From positions 1 through 64,000 of the forward strand of contig CAJTUK010000002.1 of the NCBI GenBank assembly GCA_910579525.1: a DNA stretch of 64,000 bases, written 5' to 3'. The DNA comes from an uncultured Christensenella sp. Its GTDB lineage: Bacteria; Bacillota; Clostridia; Christensenellales; Borkfalkiaceae. How positions within the stretch are numbered: position 1 is the first letter of the stretch; every line of letters starts with the position of its first letter. This document shows, piece by piece, positions 24,958-32,569 of the stretch. Made by a program: the position numbers and the translations under genes. The notes beneath the pieces are model-generated. The model did not search any database. It saw nothing but the letters and a program-made list of their open reading frames with translations, and had not been told where the DNA came from.

Positions 24958-25667
24958 AACAGTTTTCAAGGAGCGCGATTCTTCTCGGCGGGGGAGGGGT
25001 TGAAAAGCTCTCTTTAAGCCGCGTGGCGGTGTTCGGAATAGGGGGCGTGGGCGGTTATTGCGCCGAAGCTCTCGCCCGTGCCGGGGTGGGCGCGATAGAC
25101 CTTATAGATAACGACAGGGTTACCGAAACCAATTTGAACCGCCAGATAATAGCGCTGAAAAGCACGGTGGGGCGGTATAAAACCGAGGTTATGAAAGAGC
25201 GCATAGTCGATATCAATCCCCTTTGCAAGGTGGAGTGTTTCAACGTGTTTTTTTCTCATTCGTGCGGGGATATGCCCGACTTTTCGGTATACGACTACGT
25301 TGTGGACGCAATAGACACGGTCAGCGGTAAAATAGAGATTATTGCGCGCGCAAAGAGGGCGGGAACGCCCGTAATAAGTTGCATGGGCGCGGGAAACAAG
25401 CTCGACCCTACGCGCTTCGAGGTCGCGGACATAGATAAAACTTCCGTTTGCCCGCTTGCGAGGGTTATGAGAAGGGAGCTTAAACAAAGGCATATATCGG
25501 GGGTAAAGGTTATTTATTCCAAAGAGGAGCCCGTGCCCGCGCGGTATGTTACCGACGAGGACAGGGGTGAAAAGAGAACGATAGCGGGGAGCGTCAGCTT
25601 CGTTCCGTCTGTTGCGGGGCTGATAGCCGCGGGCGAGGTAATAAAGGACTTGGCGGAGGTTAAATGA
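24951..25667 (+). CDS. tcdA: tRNA threonylcarbamoyladenosine dehydratase
   Basis: 238 residues from ATG 24951. An E1-like ThiF fold is indicated by FSRSAILLGGGGVEKL, VAVFGIGGVGGYCAEALARAG, IDNDRVTETNLNRQI and ISCMGAGNKLDPTRFEVADI, which are typical of TcdA/CsdL. It cyclises t6A37 in tRNA. An open frame extends upstream into the preceding gene, but the internal ATG gives the family N-terminus. Confidence 0.93.
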   Translation: MLKQFSRSAILLGGGGVEKLSLSRVAVFGIGGVGGYCAEALARAGVGAIDLIDNDRVTETNLNRQIIALKSTVGRYKTEVMKERIVDINPLCKVECFNVFFSHSCGDMPDFSVYDYVVDAIDTVSGKIEIIARAKRAGTPVISCMGAGNKLDPTRFEVADIDKTSVCPLARVMRRELKQRHISGVKVIYSKEEPVPARYVTDEDRGEKRTIAGSVSFVPSVAGLIAAGEVIKDLAEVK

Positions 25668-26491
25668 AAGAGGAATTTTCGCTCGAACGCGCGGAGAGGA
25701 GCATAATAAAAAAATTTCACCGCACGCTGTTCCGTAAGTTCACAAAGGCTGTGGCAACGTATAATTTAATAGAGCCCAACGATAAAATCGCCGTTTGCGT
25801 TTCGGGGGGCAAGGATTCCTGGTTGATGGCAAAGCTCTTTCAGGAACTCGAAAAACACCACAAGTTCCCTTTCGAGCTTGTGTTTTTAACTATGGACCCC
25901 GGCTATGCGCCGGAAAACGCAAAGCTCATTGAGGAGAACTCGAAAAAACTCGGCGTGCCGCTCGAAGTGTTTAAAACGGATATTTTCGAAAGCGTGCTGC
26001 ACATAGAAAAATCGCCCTGCTACCTTTGCGCAAGAATGCGGCGCGGGCACCTTTACCACAACGCAAAGTTGCTCGGCTGCAACAAAATAGCGCTCGGGCA
26101 TCACTACGACGACGTGATAGAAACCATATTGATGGGCATGCTTTACGGCGGGCAGGTTCAGACTATGATGCCTAAACTCGAAAGCGCGAACTTCGAGGGA
26201 ATGGAACTTATCCGCCCGATGTATCTCATAAGGGAAAAGGATATCGTGGCATGGCGGGATTATAACGGGCTTAAATTTTTAAACTGCGCCTGCAAGTTTA
26301 CGCAGAGCAAACAGGAAGAAGAGGGCAAACGGCTAAAAATCAAAAGGCTTATCGCCGCGCTCGCCGCCGAAGACCCCGAAATCGAGCAGAATATTTTTAA
26401 GAGTGTGGAAAACATAAATCTTTCCACGATTATCGCCTATAAGGACAAAGAGGGCAAAAAGCATTATTTTAACGATAATCCGACCGAATAA
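25664..26491 (+). CDS. TtcA-family tRNA thiolation ATPase
   Basis: 275 residues, start overlapping tcdA by ATGA. PP-loop CVSGGKDSWLMA, cysteines CYLCARMRRG and CACKF for the Fe-S cluster, and LGHHYDDVIETILMGMLYGG are TtcA features. TtcA makes 2-thiocytidine at tRNA position 32; Clostridia carry several paralogues, so the exact base is uncertain. Cotranscription with tcdA and the desulfidase-like gene suggests a link between cysteine sulfur and tRNA modification. Confidence 0.88.
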   Translation: MKEEFSLERAERSIIKKFHRTLFRKFTKAVATYNLIEPNDKIAVCVSGGKDSWLMAKLFQELEKHHKFPFELVFLTMDPGYAPENAKLIEENSKKLGVPLEVFKTDIFESVLHIEKSPCYLCARMRRGHLYHNAKLLGCNKIALGHHYDDVIETILMGMLYGGQVQTMMPKLESANFEGMELIRPMYLIREKDIVAWRDYNGLKFLNCACKFTQSKQEEEGKRLKIKRLIAALAAEDPEIEQNIFKSVENINLSTIIAYKDKEGKKHYFNDNPTE

Positions 26492-26509
26492 ATTTTCACG
26501 TTCAAAAAG

Positions 26510-26538
26510 TTGCAAAAAAAAATTAAAATATATATAAT
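26510..26538 (+). promoter_or_regulatory. Promoter of the transglutaminase surface protein
   Basis: TTGCAA (26510-26515), 17-bp spacer and perfect TATAAT (26533-26538). The predicted start near 26545 lies exactly at the edge of the structured leader that begins at 26547. Confidence 0.82.
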
Positions 26539-26546
26539 GTATCGGT

Positions 26547-26620
26547 AATCCGAATAATCGTCGCACGGGGTGCGCACCCCGTTTTCTATGCGTAAGGCAT
26601 AGAAAACGTCAATTCGGATT
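26547..26620 (+). ncRNA. Three-way-junction 5' leader (unclassified structured RNA)
   Basis: Three perfect helices can be drawn. The closing stem AATCCGAAT (26547-26555) pairs with ATTCGGATT (26612-26620); arm one is the 18-base palindrome 26565-26582 (ACGGGGTG/CGCACCCCGT); arm two is GTTTTCTATGC (26581-26591) against GCATAGAAAAC (26597-26607) with loop GTAAG. The arms share two bases, so one opens slightly. Transcription should begin at its first base. No T-tract follows; the gene's GGAGG site is ~24 bases downstream. It could be a riboswitch, a protein-binding site or a 5' stabiliser. Confidence 0.75.
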
Positions 26621-26652
26621 AAAAGTAAAAAAGCAAATTTTTCGGAGGTTTT

Positions 26653-29526
26653 ATGAAAACTACTGCAAAACGCACGGGAGCTATGCTCGCCGCGGCGGCT
26701 TACGGAGTAACGCTGTTCGCGGGGTTGGGCTTCGCATTCGGCACGGGCTCTTCGGCAAGCGCCGCAAGCAACGAGGGGCTCACTTACTATTACAGCGGGC
26801 TTCGTCACAACCCGAGAGCCGAAAGGTATTACAAGGCGTTCGAGGAACTCGACCGCAACGGTTCATTAAAGAAAAACGAGGTCGATTACAACCTTGTGGA
26901 AAACGGAACTACGGTTGGCGAGGACGTGAGGCTCTATGTGGAAGAGGGGTCTTCCACTCTGCCCGTAGCATTCGGCGCTGGGCGCGACGCCTTCCTTATG
27001 GACCACCCCGACATATTCTATGCCGATCTTTACGGCGTATCCGTGAGCGCGGGTGTGCAGAACGGGCAATATGTTGCTTACCTTGACACCAGCCGCGTGG
27101 ATTCCATTTATTTGGGCGCGCTCAATAGCGTGTCTTCTATCGACAAAGCAATAGCCGAATACGAGGCGAAAATTGCCGAAGTAGTTGACGGCGCAAAAGC
27201 TAAAAACGGCGTAGTAGAAAAAATTAAGTACGTAAACCAATATTTAATAGACAACGTTGAGTATTCGTTCGGAACGAGAGTTGAGGACGGATATAACGTT
27301 GACGACGAGAATATAACTCCGTACATAAATACCGCATACGGCGCGCTCGTTAAAGGCGAAGCTGTCTGCGGCGGATATGCAAAGGCGTTCAAGGCTGTTT
27401 TAGACAGGTTGGATATTCCCTGCGTATGCGTTCAGGGTTACAAGCGCGACGACACTAAAGAGTCGTCTCCTTACGACGCTCACATGTGGAACGCCGTTCA
27501 GGTTGAAGGGCAGTGGTACGCTGTAGACCCGACGTGGAACGATACGGCAAACAAGCCCGAGGGCTGGATGCTTTTAGGCGAACTCGAGTTTTCGAAAGAC
27601 CATATAGAGGACAACGTAATTTCTTCTTCCGGCTACGAGCTCAAATATCCCGCGTTAAAGCCTTATAATTACGGTAAAGACGTTGACTCCAACGGTATGG
27701 AAATAAAGGGCGAATACAGCGATTCTCCCAACGGCACGGGTAAGATTTGTGAAATTAAGGTTACTTACTTCGGCAAGGGCGCAAGAAAATTGCAGGAAGA
27801 AGGAAAGTACCTTACCGTGCGCATAGGCGACAGTTCGAAGGACGGCAGCATTGTCTGGCAGGAATGGGTTAACTTCGTGCACGCAGCTGACTTTATGTTC
27901 CCCGGCGCTATGACCTATACGGATAAGGAGAGCAAGGTTGCGCTTTATGCAAACACGCAGTTCGTCCAGTTCGCAGTCGTAGATTATGCGCCCGATAACT
28001 CCCGCGGAGCTACCTATCCGGAAAGCCCCAGCTATTATCCCGACTATTATACGCCCGAGCAGATAAGCCAGCTTGTAGGTAAGCCCTGCTACTATACTTA
28101 TTTCGAAGAGAACTTTACGGAAAACCATTATATTGTTCAGCCGAGTACGCCCTACCAGAATGACGGATACGGTTCTTATATTCCCGCTCCCGCGGCTACC
28201 GGCGTTACGCCTACGAACACGGGTTCGTGGAACGTTAACGGAACTTATAACATGAAGTTCGTTTACAGCGACAAACTCGTGCTTATGGAAGGTAAAACGG
28301 CAAACGACGTTAAGCTGGGCATAAGCACCTCGCGCGGAAACGACACCGTTAACGACAACGTGGAAGTAACGGATTTTAAATGGGACGGGGACAGAACTAT
28401 TACGTTCACGTTCAAACCCAGCCGTATGTTTATACACAATCAGGCTGTATATTCTTTCTATCCCACCAACCTTATGGGACAGAAGAGCAGTAAGGTGCCC
28501 GAACCCGTTCAGTATACCTTTAAAGGCAAGAGCGTTGTGTGCAGCAAGATATTCAACGACGGCAGGCTGTATATGAGCGTTTACGGCGCGCCCCAGATGC
28601 TCGATACTTCTGACCTTTCCACGAGCGGATTCAAGGACGAAAACGGCAACTATTACGCTGAAAGTCAGCGCAGTCAGCTCATTCTCGTAGCAGACAGACC
28701 CGCCAAGGCGAGAGAGGACGAACTCAAAGACGTGCTCGCGGATAAAGAGGGATTGGAAGAAGAGGACGTAATAACCACGGCGACGTACGAAATAAGCCTG
28801 CAAATCTGCGGCGTAGTTCGCACCGTTCCCAACGGAAGCTATATGCAGGTTGCGTTCGGATTCCCCGAAGGTTTCAGCCCCGACGACGCGGGAACGACTT
28901 TCAAAATTTATCACTATAAACATGATAACCCCGCAAATCCCACCCAAATAACGGGCGTTGAGGAAATACCCGTAATCGTCACCGAATACGGACTTATTGC
29001 AAGGGTTAACAGCTTTAGCCCGTTCGCCGTAGTTCAGGTTAAAAAATCCGCGGTTACCGAAAGCGCGACCAAGAGCGTTTACGCAAGCGTGCTCGGCGAG
29101 GGCGGAACGCTTACCAACGAAAACGGCAACAGCGGTATAATAGAATTGAGCGGCGACAGCGTTACCTTGAACGTGACCGCAAAAGACGGCTACGCCGTCG
29201 ACAGATTGCTTTTGAACGGCAAGGCGATGGATAAGAGCAGGTATGAGGGCGGAAGCGTTACTTTGACCAAAGAAGAGCTTTTGTCCGGTAACACTCTCGA
29301 AGCTTCTTTCGTAACGCAGAAGTCGGTTGATAATTATCAGGCGAAGGGCGTAGAAATCAAACAGCCGGATATGATAATAGTTAATTCATCGACTATTAAC
29401 GACAGTTTCAAGGGACCCGAAGGCGGCAGTCAAACCAACGTTGCGGCAATAGTAATTTCAAGCGTGGTGCTCGCGGCAGTACTCGTAACGGGCGCGGTGG
29501 CTATAACTTATGTTGCAAAACACTGA
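26653..29526 (+). CDS. Large cell-surface transglutaminase-like protein
   Basis: 957 residues, ATG 26653 after CGGAGG. Signal peptide about 1-38 (MKTTAKRTGAML... ASAAS). The transglutaminase core at about 225-300 has Cys239 in GEAVCGGYAKAF, His277 in YDAHMWN and Asp292 in VDPTWND, a complete triad. Several beta-sandwich segments follow, then a repeat like those of InlB (DGYAVDRLLLNGKAMDKSRY) and a C-terminal membrane helix (VAAIVISSVVLAAVLVTGAV). It probably crosslinks or hydrolyses peptides at the envelope; substrate unknown. Monocistronic between a structured leader and a strong terminator. Confidence 0.9.
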   Translation: MKTTAKRTGAMLAAAAYGVTLFAGLGFAFGTGSSASAASNEGLTYYYSGLRHNPRAERYYKAFEELDRNGSLKKNEVDYNLVENGTTVGEDVRLYVEEGSSTLPVAFGAGRDAFLMDHPDIFYADLYGVSVSAGVQNGQYVAYLDTSRVDSIYLGALNSVSSIDKAIAEYEAKIAEVVDGAKAKNGVVEKIKYVNQYLIDNVEYSFGTRVEDGYNVDDENITPYINTAYGALVKGEAVCGGYAKAFKAVLDRLDIPCVCVQGYKRDDTKESSPYDAHMWNAVQVEGQWYAVDPTWNDTANKPEGWMLLGELEFSKDHIEDNVISSSGYELKYPALKPYNYGKDVDSNGMEIKGEYSDSPNGTGKICEIKVTYFGKGARKLQEEGKYLTVRIGDSSKDGSIVWQEWVNFVHAADFMFPGAMTYTDKESKVALYANTQFVQFAVVDYAPDNSRGATYPESPSYYPDYYTPEQISQLVGKPCYYTYFEENFTENHYIVQPSTPYQNDGYGSYIPAPAATGVTPTNTGSWNVNGTYNMKFVYSDKLVLMEGKTANDVKLGISTSRGNDTVNDNVEVTDFKWDGDRTITFTFKPSRMFIHNQAVYSFYPTNLMGQKSSKVPEPVQYTFKGKSVVCSKIFNDGRLYMSVYGAPQMLDTSDLSTSGFKDENGNYYAESQRSQLILVADRPAKAREDELKDVLADKEGLEEEDVITTATYEISLQICGVVRTVPNGSYMQVAFGFPEGFSPDDAGTTFKIYHYKHDNPANPTQITGVEEIPVIVTEYGLIARVNSFSPFAVVQVKKSAVTESATKSVYASVLGEGGTLTNENGNSGIIELSGDSVTLNVTAKDGYAVDRLLLNGKAMDKSRYEGGSVTLTKEELLSGNTLEASFVTQKSVDNYQAKGVEIKQPDMIIVNSSTINDSFKGPEGGSQTNVAAIVISSVVLAAVLVTGAVAITYVAKH

Positions 29527-29554
29527 TAATTTAAGATAAATAAACAAAATAAAC

Positions 29555-29592
29555 GCCGCCCCGCGGGCATATGCCCGCGGGGCGGCTTCTTT
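29555..29592 (+). terminator. Very strong palindromic terminator
   Basis: Positions 29555-29586 form a perfect 32-base GC-rich palindrome (GCCGCCCCGCGGGCAT and its complement) followed by TTCTTTTG. It ends the surface-protein transcript before the dgt promoter. Confidence 0.92.
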
Positions 29593-29612
29593 TGCGCATA
29601 AATTTTTCGCCG

Positions 29613-29641
29613 TTGACTTTTTAAAGCGAAAATGTTATCAT
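29613..29641 (+). promoter_or_regulatory. Leaderless promoter of dgt
   Basis: TTGACT (29613-29618), 17-bp spacer and TATCAT (29636-29641), then seven bases to ATG 29649. No ribosome binding site is present. Confidence 0.75.
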
Positions 29642-29648
29642 AACACAT

Positions 29649-30887
29649 ATGAACGGTAAATTGTTTACTTTTTCGGAAGCTGAAAAAAATTATCTTGAAG
29701 AAATTAACCGCGGCAGCGACGCCAACCTTTCGGTATACGCCTGTAAAAATTCGGATGCGGTCCAGTTGAAACTGCCCAGATACGACGTAATCCGTCCGGC
29801 GTTTTCTTATGATTGCGACATAATTCTTCACAGCGCTTTTTATAACCGCTATGCGGATAAAACGCAGGTTTTTTCGTTTTATAAAAACGACGATTTAACC
29901 CGCCGCGCGCTTCACGTTCAGTTCGTTTCTAAAATAGCCCGCACCATAGGGAGAGCGCTAAAACTCAATCTCGATCTGATAGGGGCGATTGCTCTGGGAC
30001 ACGATATGGGGCACACTCCGTTCGGTCATAAGGGCGAAACGTATTTGAGCGAGTGTTACAGTCGCGGCTCGGCAAGGGACACGGGCACGCCGCGTTACTT
30101 TAACCATAACGTGCACAGCGCGCATATTTTCAGAAATATTCTGGGTACGAACGTAACGCTCCAGACGTTGAGCGGCATTTTATCGCACAACGGAGAAAAG
30201 GTGTGCAGGGAGTATTCGCCGTCAAATCTTAAAACCTTTGAAGAGTTCGACGCGGTTTTAGAACAGTGTTTTCTGGACGACGGTTTTCATAAAACGTTGC
30301 GCCCCAATACTTTGGAAGGGTGCGTGGTGCGCGTGAGCGATATGATAGCCTACGCAGGTAAAGACAGGCAGGATTTGAGGCGCGCTAAGCTCATAACCGA
30401 AGAAAAATTTTCGGAGCAACGTCTCGTGGGCGTAAAGAACAGCGACATAATTTCAAACGTGGTAGTAAATATAATAAAGAACAGTATAAATCAGCCCGCT
30501 TTGAATATGGACGAAGAAGTCTTTAACGACCTGAAAGATATAATTCAGGAAAATTACGCGGTTATTTACAGCAACGTGCGTCTCAACGAACCTTATGAAA
30601 CCGTTATAAAACCTCTTATGAACGGTTTGTACGACGTGCTTTTAAACGACGTGAAGAACAGAAATTACGATTCACCGGTGTTCAAACACCATTTAAATAA
30701 TATAAATTCGAGGAATTATTACCGCGACGCGGAGACGTGGGGTAGAATTATTGTCGAACCCAACGGCGTGGTTACCGATTTTATCGCCAGCATGACCGAC
30801 GACTATTTTATCGACGTGTGCAAACATCTGCACATAAACGACACACTGTTAAATAAACTCAAATACCACGAATACTTTGAAGATTAA
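29649..30887 (+). CDS. dgt: dGTP triphosphohydrolase-like HD-domain protein
   Basis: 412 residues. The HD phosphohydrolase metal site is clear: RRALHVQFVSKIARTIGRAL, LIGAIALGHDMGHTPFGHKGE, HNVHSAHIF and the later Asp in VRVSDMIAYAGKD. The family releases triphosphate from dNTPs and influences nucleotide pools and phage defence. The last core gene before the AT-rich island; its stop codon is about 16 bp from the first island gene, and no terminator is visible between them. Confidence 0.92.
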   Translation: MNGKLFTFSEAEKNYLEEINRGSDANLSVYACKNSDAVQLKLPRYDVIRPAFSYDCDIILHSAFYNRYADKTQVFSFYKNDDLTRRALHVQFVSKIARTIGRALKLNLDLIGAIALGHDMGHTPFGHKGETYLSECYSRGSARDTGTPRYFNHNVHSAHIFRNILGTNVTLQTLSGILSHNGEKVCREYSPSNLKTFEEFDAVLEQCFLDDGFHKTLRPNTLEGCVVRVSDMIAYAGKDRQDLRRAKLITEEKFSEQRLVGVKNSDIISNVVVNIIKNSINQPALNMDEEVFNDLKDIIQENYAVIYSNVRLNEPYETVIKPLMNGLYDVLLNDVKNRNYDSPVFKHHLNNINSRNYYRDAETWGRIIVEPNGVVTDFIASMTDDYFIDVCKHLHINDTLLNKLKYHEYFED

Positions 30888-30903
30888 AATCTTCCGTTGC
30901 CGA

Positions 30904-31644
30904 TTAATTGATTTTTATTTGAGCTGCGCCGGCTATCAGTTTTAATGTAAATATCTTTTTACCGTTTTTTGTAGCGTTTTTAAATATTGAGCTCGGATTG
31001 CTATATCCGTAAAGTTTTGCGTTAAAAGCGTTTTCTTTGCGGTAAATTTCGTTCATCAAAGCGGCAAAATGCATCCAACCGTCAATTCCTTCGTTTGCAT
31101 TAATAATTTCCGTTGCGGTGTCTATTAATTGGTCGAGTTTTTCTTGCGTCTCGTTGTTGGTCGGCTGTTGTCTTTCTGCCGTCTGCTTCTTTTCTTGAAC
31201 TTTTGCTTTTAATAAATCATCTATTGCAATAAATCTGTCGCAAGCATTTCTGAACGATATGGGCGTTTTTTGTTCCCCCGCACCGATAACGACTAAATTA
31301 TCGTTTCTGAACCGCATTGCCAAATTTGTAAAATCACTATCGCTTGTAGCAAGACAAAAACAATCGACTTTTCCTTGATACAATATGTCCATAGCGTCGA
31401 TTATCATTTTGGAATCAGTGGCGTTTTTACCTTTTGTAAACGCAACTTGTTGTATTTGCTCAATAGAGTAATCTAACAAAGCTTGTTTCCATCCGTTGGC
31501 TTGGGGATTTGTAAAATCTCCGTACAGACGGCGATATGTAACTTTTCCGTACTGACTTAATTCGTCTAATATAATTGAGAAATAGTCGCTTGAAATATTA
31601 TCTGAGTCAATTAGTAAAGCGATTATTTTGTCTTTAATTTCCAT
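30904..31644 (-). CDS. NYN-domain ribonuclease-like protein with LOTUS/OST-HTH domain
   Basis: 246 residues from ATG 31644, chosen for the GGAG seven bases upstream. The N-terminal NYN (PIN-like) domain has its acidic residues in ALLIDSDNIS, KGKNATDSKMIIDAMDIL and CLATSDSDFTNLAMRF. After a Gln/Lys-rich linker, the C-terminal 75 residues (GIDGWMHFAALMNEIYRKE...YSNPSSIFKNATKNGKKIFTLK) match the OST-HTH/LOTUS fold, which binds RNA. The pair suggests an RNase aimed at specific RNAs. It lies at the left edge of the island; a defence or RNA-decay role is inference. Confidence 0.88.
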   Translation of the reverse strand: MEIKDKIIALLIDSDNISSDYFSIILDELSQYGKVTYRRLYGDFTNPQANGWKQALLDYSIEQIQQVAFTKGKNATDSKMIIDAMDILYQGKVDCFCLATSDSDFTNLAMRFRNDNLVVIGAGEQKTPISFRNACDRFIAIDDLLKAKVQEKKQTAERQQPTNNETQEKLDQLIDTATEIINANEGIDGWMHFAALMNEIYRKENAFNAKLYGYSNPSSIFKNATKNGKKIFTLKLIAGAAQIKIN

Positions 31645-31780
31645 AGATAGTCTCCAAAGTTTCAATAAAATAATTATAGCACTTATTTTATTCGGTTACA
31701 AGTATATAAAAACGGGGATATTCTTTTTTATTTTGGGGGCAATTACGGGGCAGTATTACTGAAAAAGTGCGAAAATAAGC

Positions 31781-31822
31781 AAAAAGCGAGCGATTTTTAC
31801 TCAAAATCGCTCGCTTTTTTTT
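31781..31822. terminator. Bidirectional terminator
   Basis: AAAAAGCGAGCGATTTT and its complement AAAATCGCTCGCTTTTT form a 17-bp stem with a five-base loop, flanked by A and T runs. It separates the NYN gene's upstream region from the small ORFs. Confidence 0.88.
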
Positions 31823-31948
31823 GTGAAGCGGGTGCTTGCAAATAAGAACATAGTAATATTCCAGGTGAACAATACGGAATTATTCTGCCAAGTGGAATTG
31901 CCGCTGTCGGATTACCCGCTTTACGGTAAGCAAATAGCCGCAAGTTAA
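31823..31948 (+). pseudogene. Short plus-strand coding remnant (41 codons)
   Basis: From GTG 31823 to TAA 31948 a frame reads like a genuine protein end (VLANKNIVIFQVNNTELFCQ then VELPLSDYPLYGKQIAAS). There is no ribosome binding site and a terminator hairpin lies directly upstream, so it looks like the 3' end of a lost mobile-element gene. Its last four bases overlap the stop of the minus-strand ORF at 31945. Confidence 0.35.
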
Positions 31949-32118
31949 TCTTGCGGCTTGTCGGTTGTCTTTTCGGTACTAATGGTTGTCATTGCCTCAC
32001 GGTAAACGAGCCTTGACAGCTTTTTTGCTTGCTCTTTGTCGGGCGGTAATTCCGCATATATATTTTTGTTTTTATCGTCGAAATAAATGACGGTTAAGCC
32101 GCTCGGTATTTTATTCAT
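31945..32118 (-). CDS. Small protein of mobile-element type, unknown function
   Basis: 57 residues from ATG 32118, which has AAGGAG eight bases upstream; a longer frame up to 32169 lacks such a signal. Sequence MNKIPSGLTVIYFDDKNKNI continues to a charged tail (DKEQAKKLSRLVYREAMTT). No motif is recognised. Small ORFs like this often accompany recombinase modules of Clostridial integrative elements. Confidence 0.6.
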   Translation of the reverse strand: MNKIPSGLTVIYFDDKNKNIYAELPPDKEQAKKLSRLVYREAMTTISTEKTTDKPQD

Positions 32119-32252
32119 AAAAAATGCTCCTTGATTTCCCACCCATACCCACCCTAAATAGTATAACAAGGTATAAAGGGTATTTTGGCATTTTTTTATG
32201 AATAATAGCCGATTTTACATTAAACACCCCTAAATGTGTTACACGTTACGGG

Positions 32253-32303
32253 GTGGCGTAGGTAATACTATACGCCACAGTGCGGGCGGCTTCGCCGCCC
32301 GCA
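32253..32303. repeat. Two adjacent perfect hairpins in an AT-rich intergenic region
   Basis: GTGGCGTA (32253-32260) pairs with TACGCCAC (32271-32278); immediately after, TGCGGGCGGC (32281-32290) pairs with GCCGCCCGCA (32294-32303) over the loop TTC. No T-run follows, so these are not terminators. Back-to-back GC-rich hairpins in an otherwise AT-rich mobile region fit an origin of transfer, a recombination site or an RNA element; the sequence does not decide. Confidence 0.6.
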
Positions 32304-32369
32304 GATTGCCGTTTATACGTCAAAAGTGTGACAGTGTGACATAGTGGACTATAAAAGTAATACTAATGA

Positions 32370-32528
32370 TTACTTATTATCGGGTGCTTTTTGCACACTG
32401 ACTTTTCCGTCCTTTACGGCGATAAGCATTTTGCCCTTACATTTCGGGCATAAGATTTCTATTGTTGAGCCGTCGCCCGCTTTTAATAATTTATACCCGC
32501 ATTCGAGACATACGACATAATAGGTCAT
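32370..32528 (-). CDS. Small zinc-ribbon protein
   Basis: 52 residues, ATG 32528 preceded by GGAG. Two CxxC pairs, CLECGYK near the N-terminus and CPKCKGK at about residues 27-33, form a rubredoxin-like zinc ribbon; the rest is a short basic tail. Similar small zinc ribbons occur in Firmicutes integrative elements, sometimes named conjugal-transfer or recombinase-associated proteins. It lies 41 bp beyond the stop of the permease gene and on the same strand. Confidence 0.72.
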   Translation of the reverse strand: MTYYVVCLECGYKLLKAGDGSTIEILCPKCKGKMLIAVKDGKVSVQKAPDNK

Positions 32529-32569
32529 AAATTATTTCTCCAATTTCTAAATTAAATCATATTATATCT

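Noticed and set aside
27655..28947. 430-codon open frame on the minus strand
   Set aside because: It is fully antisense to the transglutaminase gene, which has signal peptide, triad and promoter; the antisense frame has no binding site or recognisable motif and reflects codon bias.
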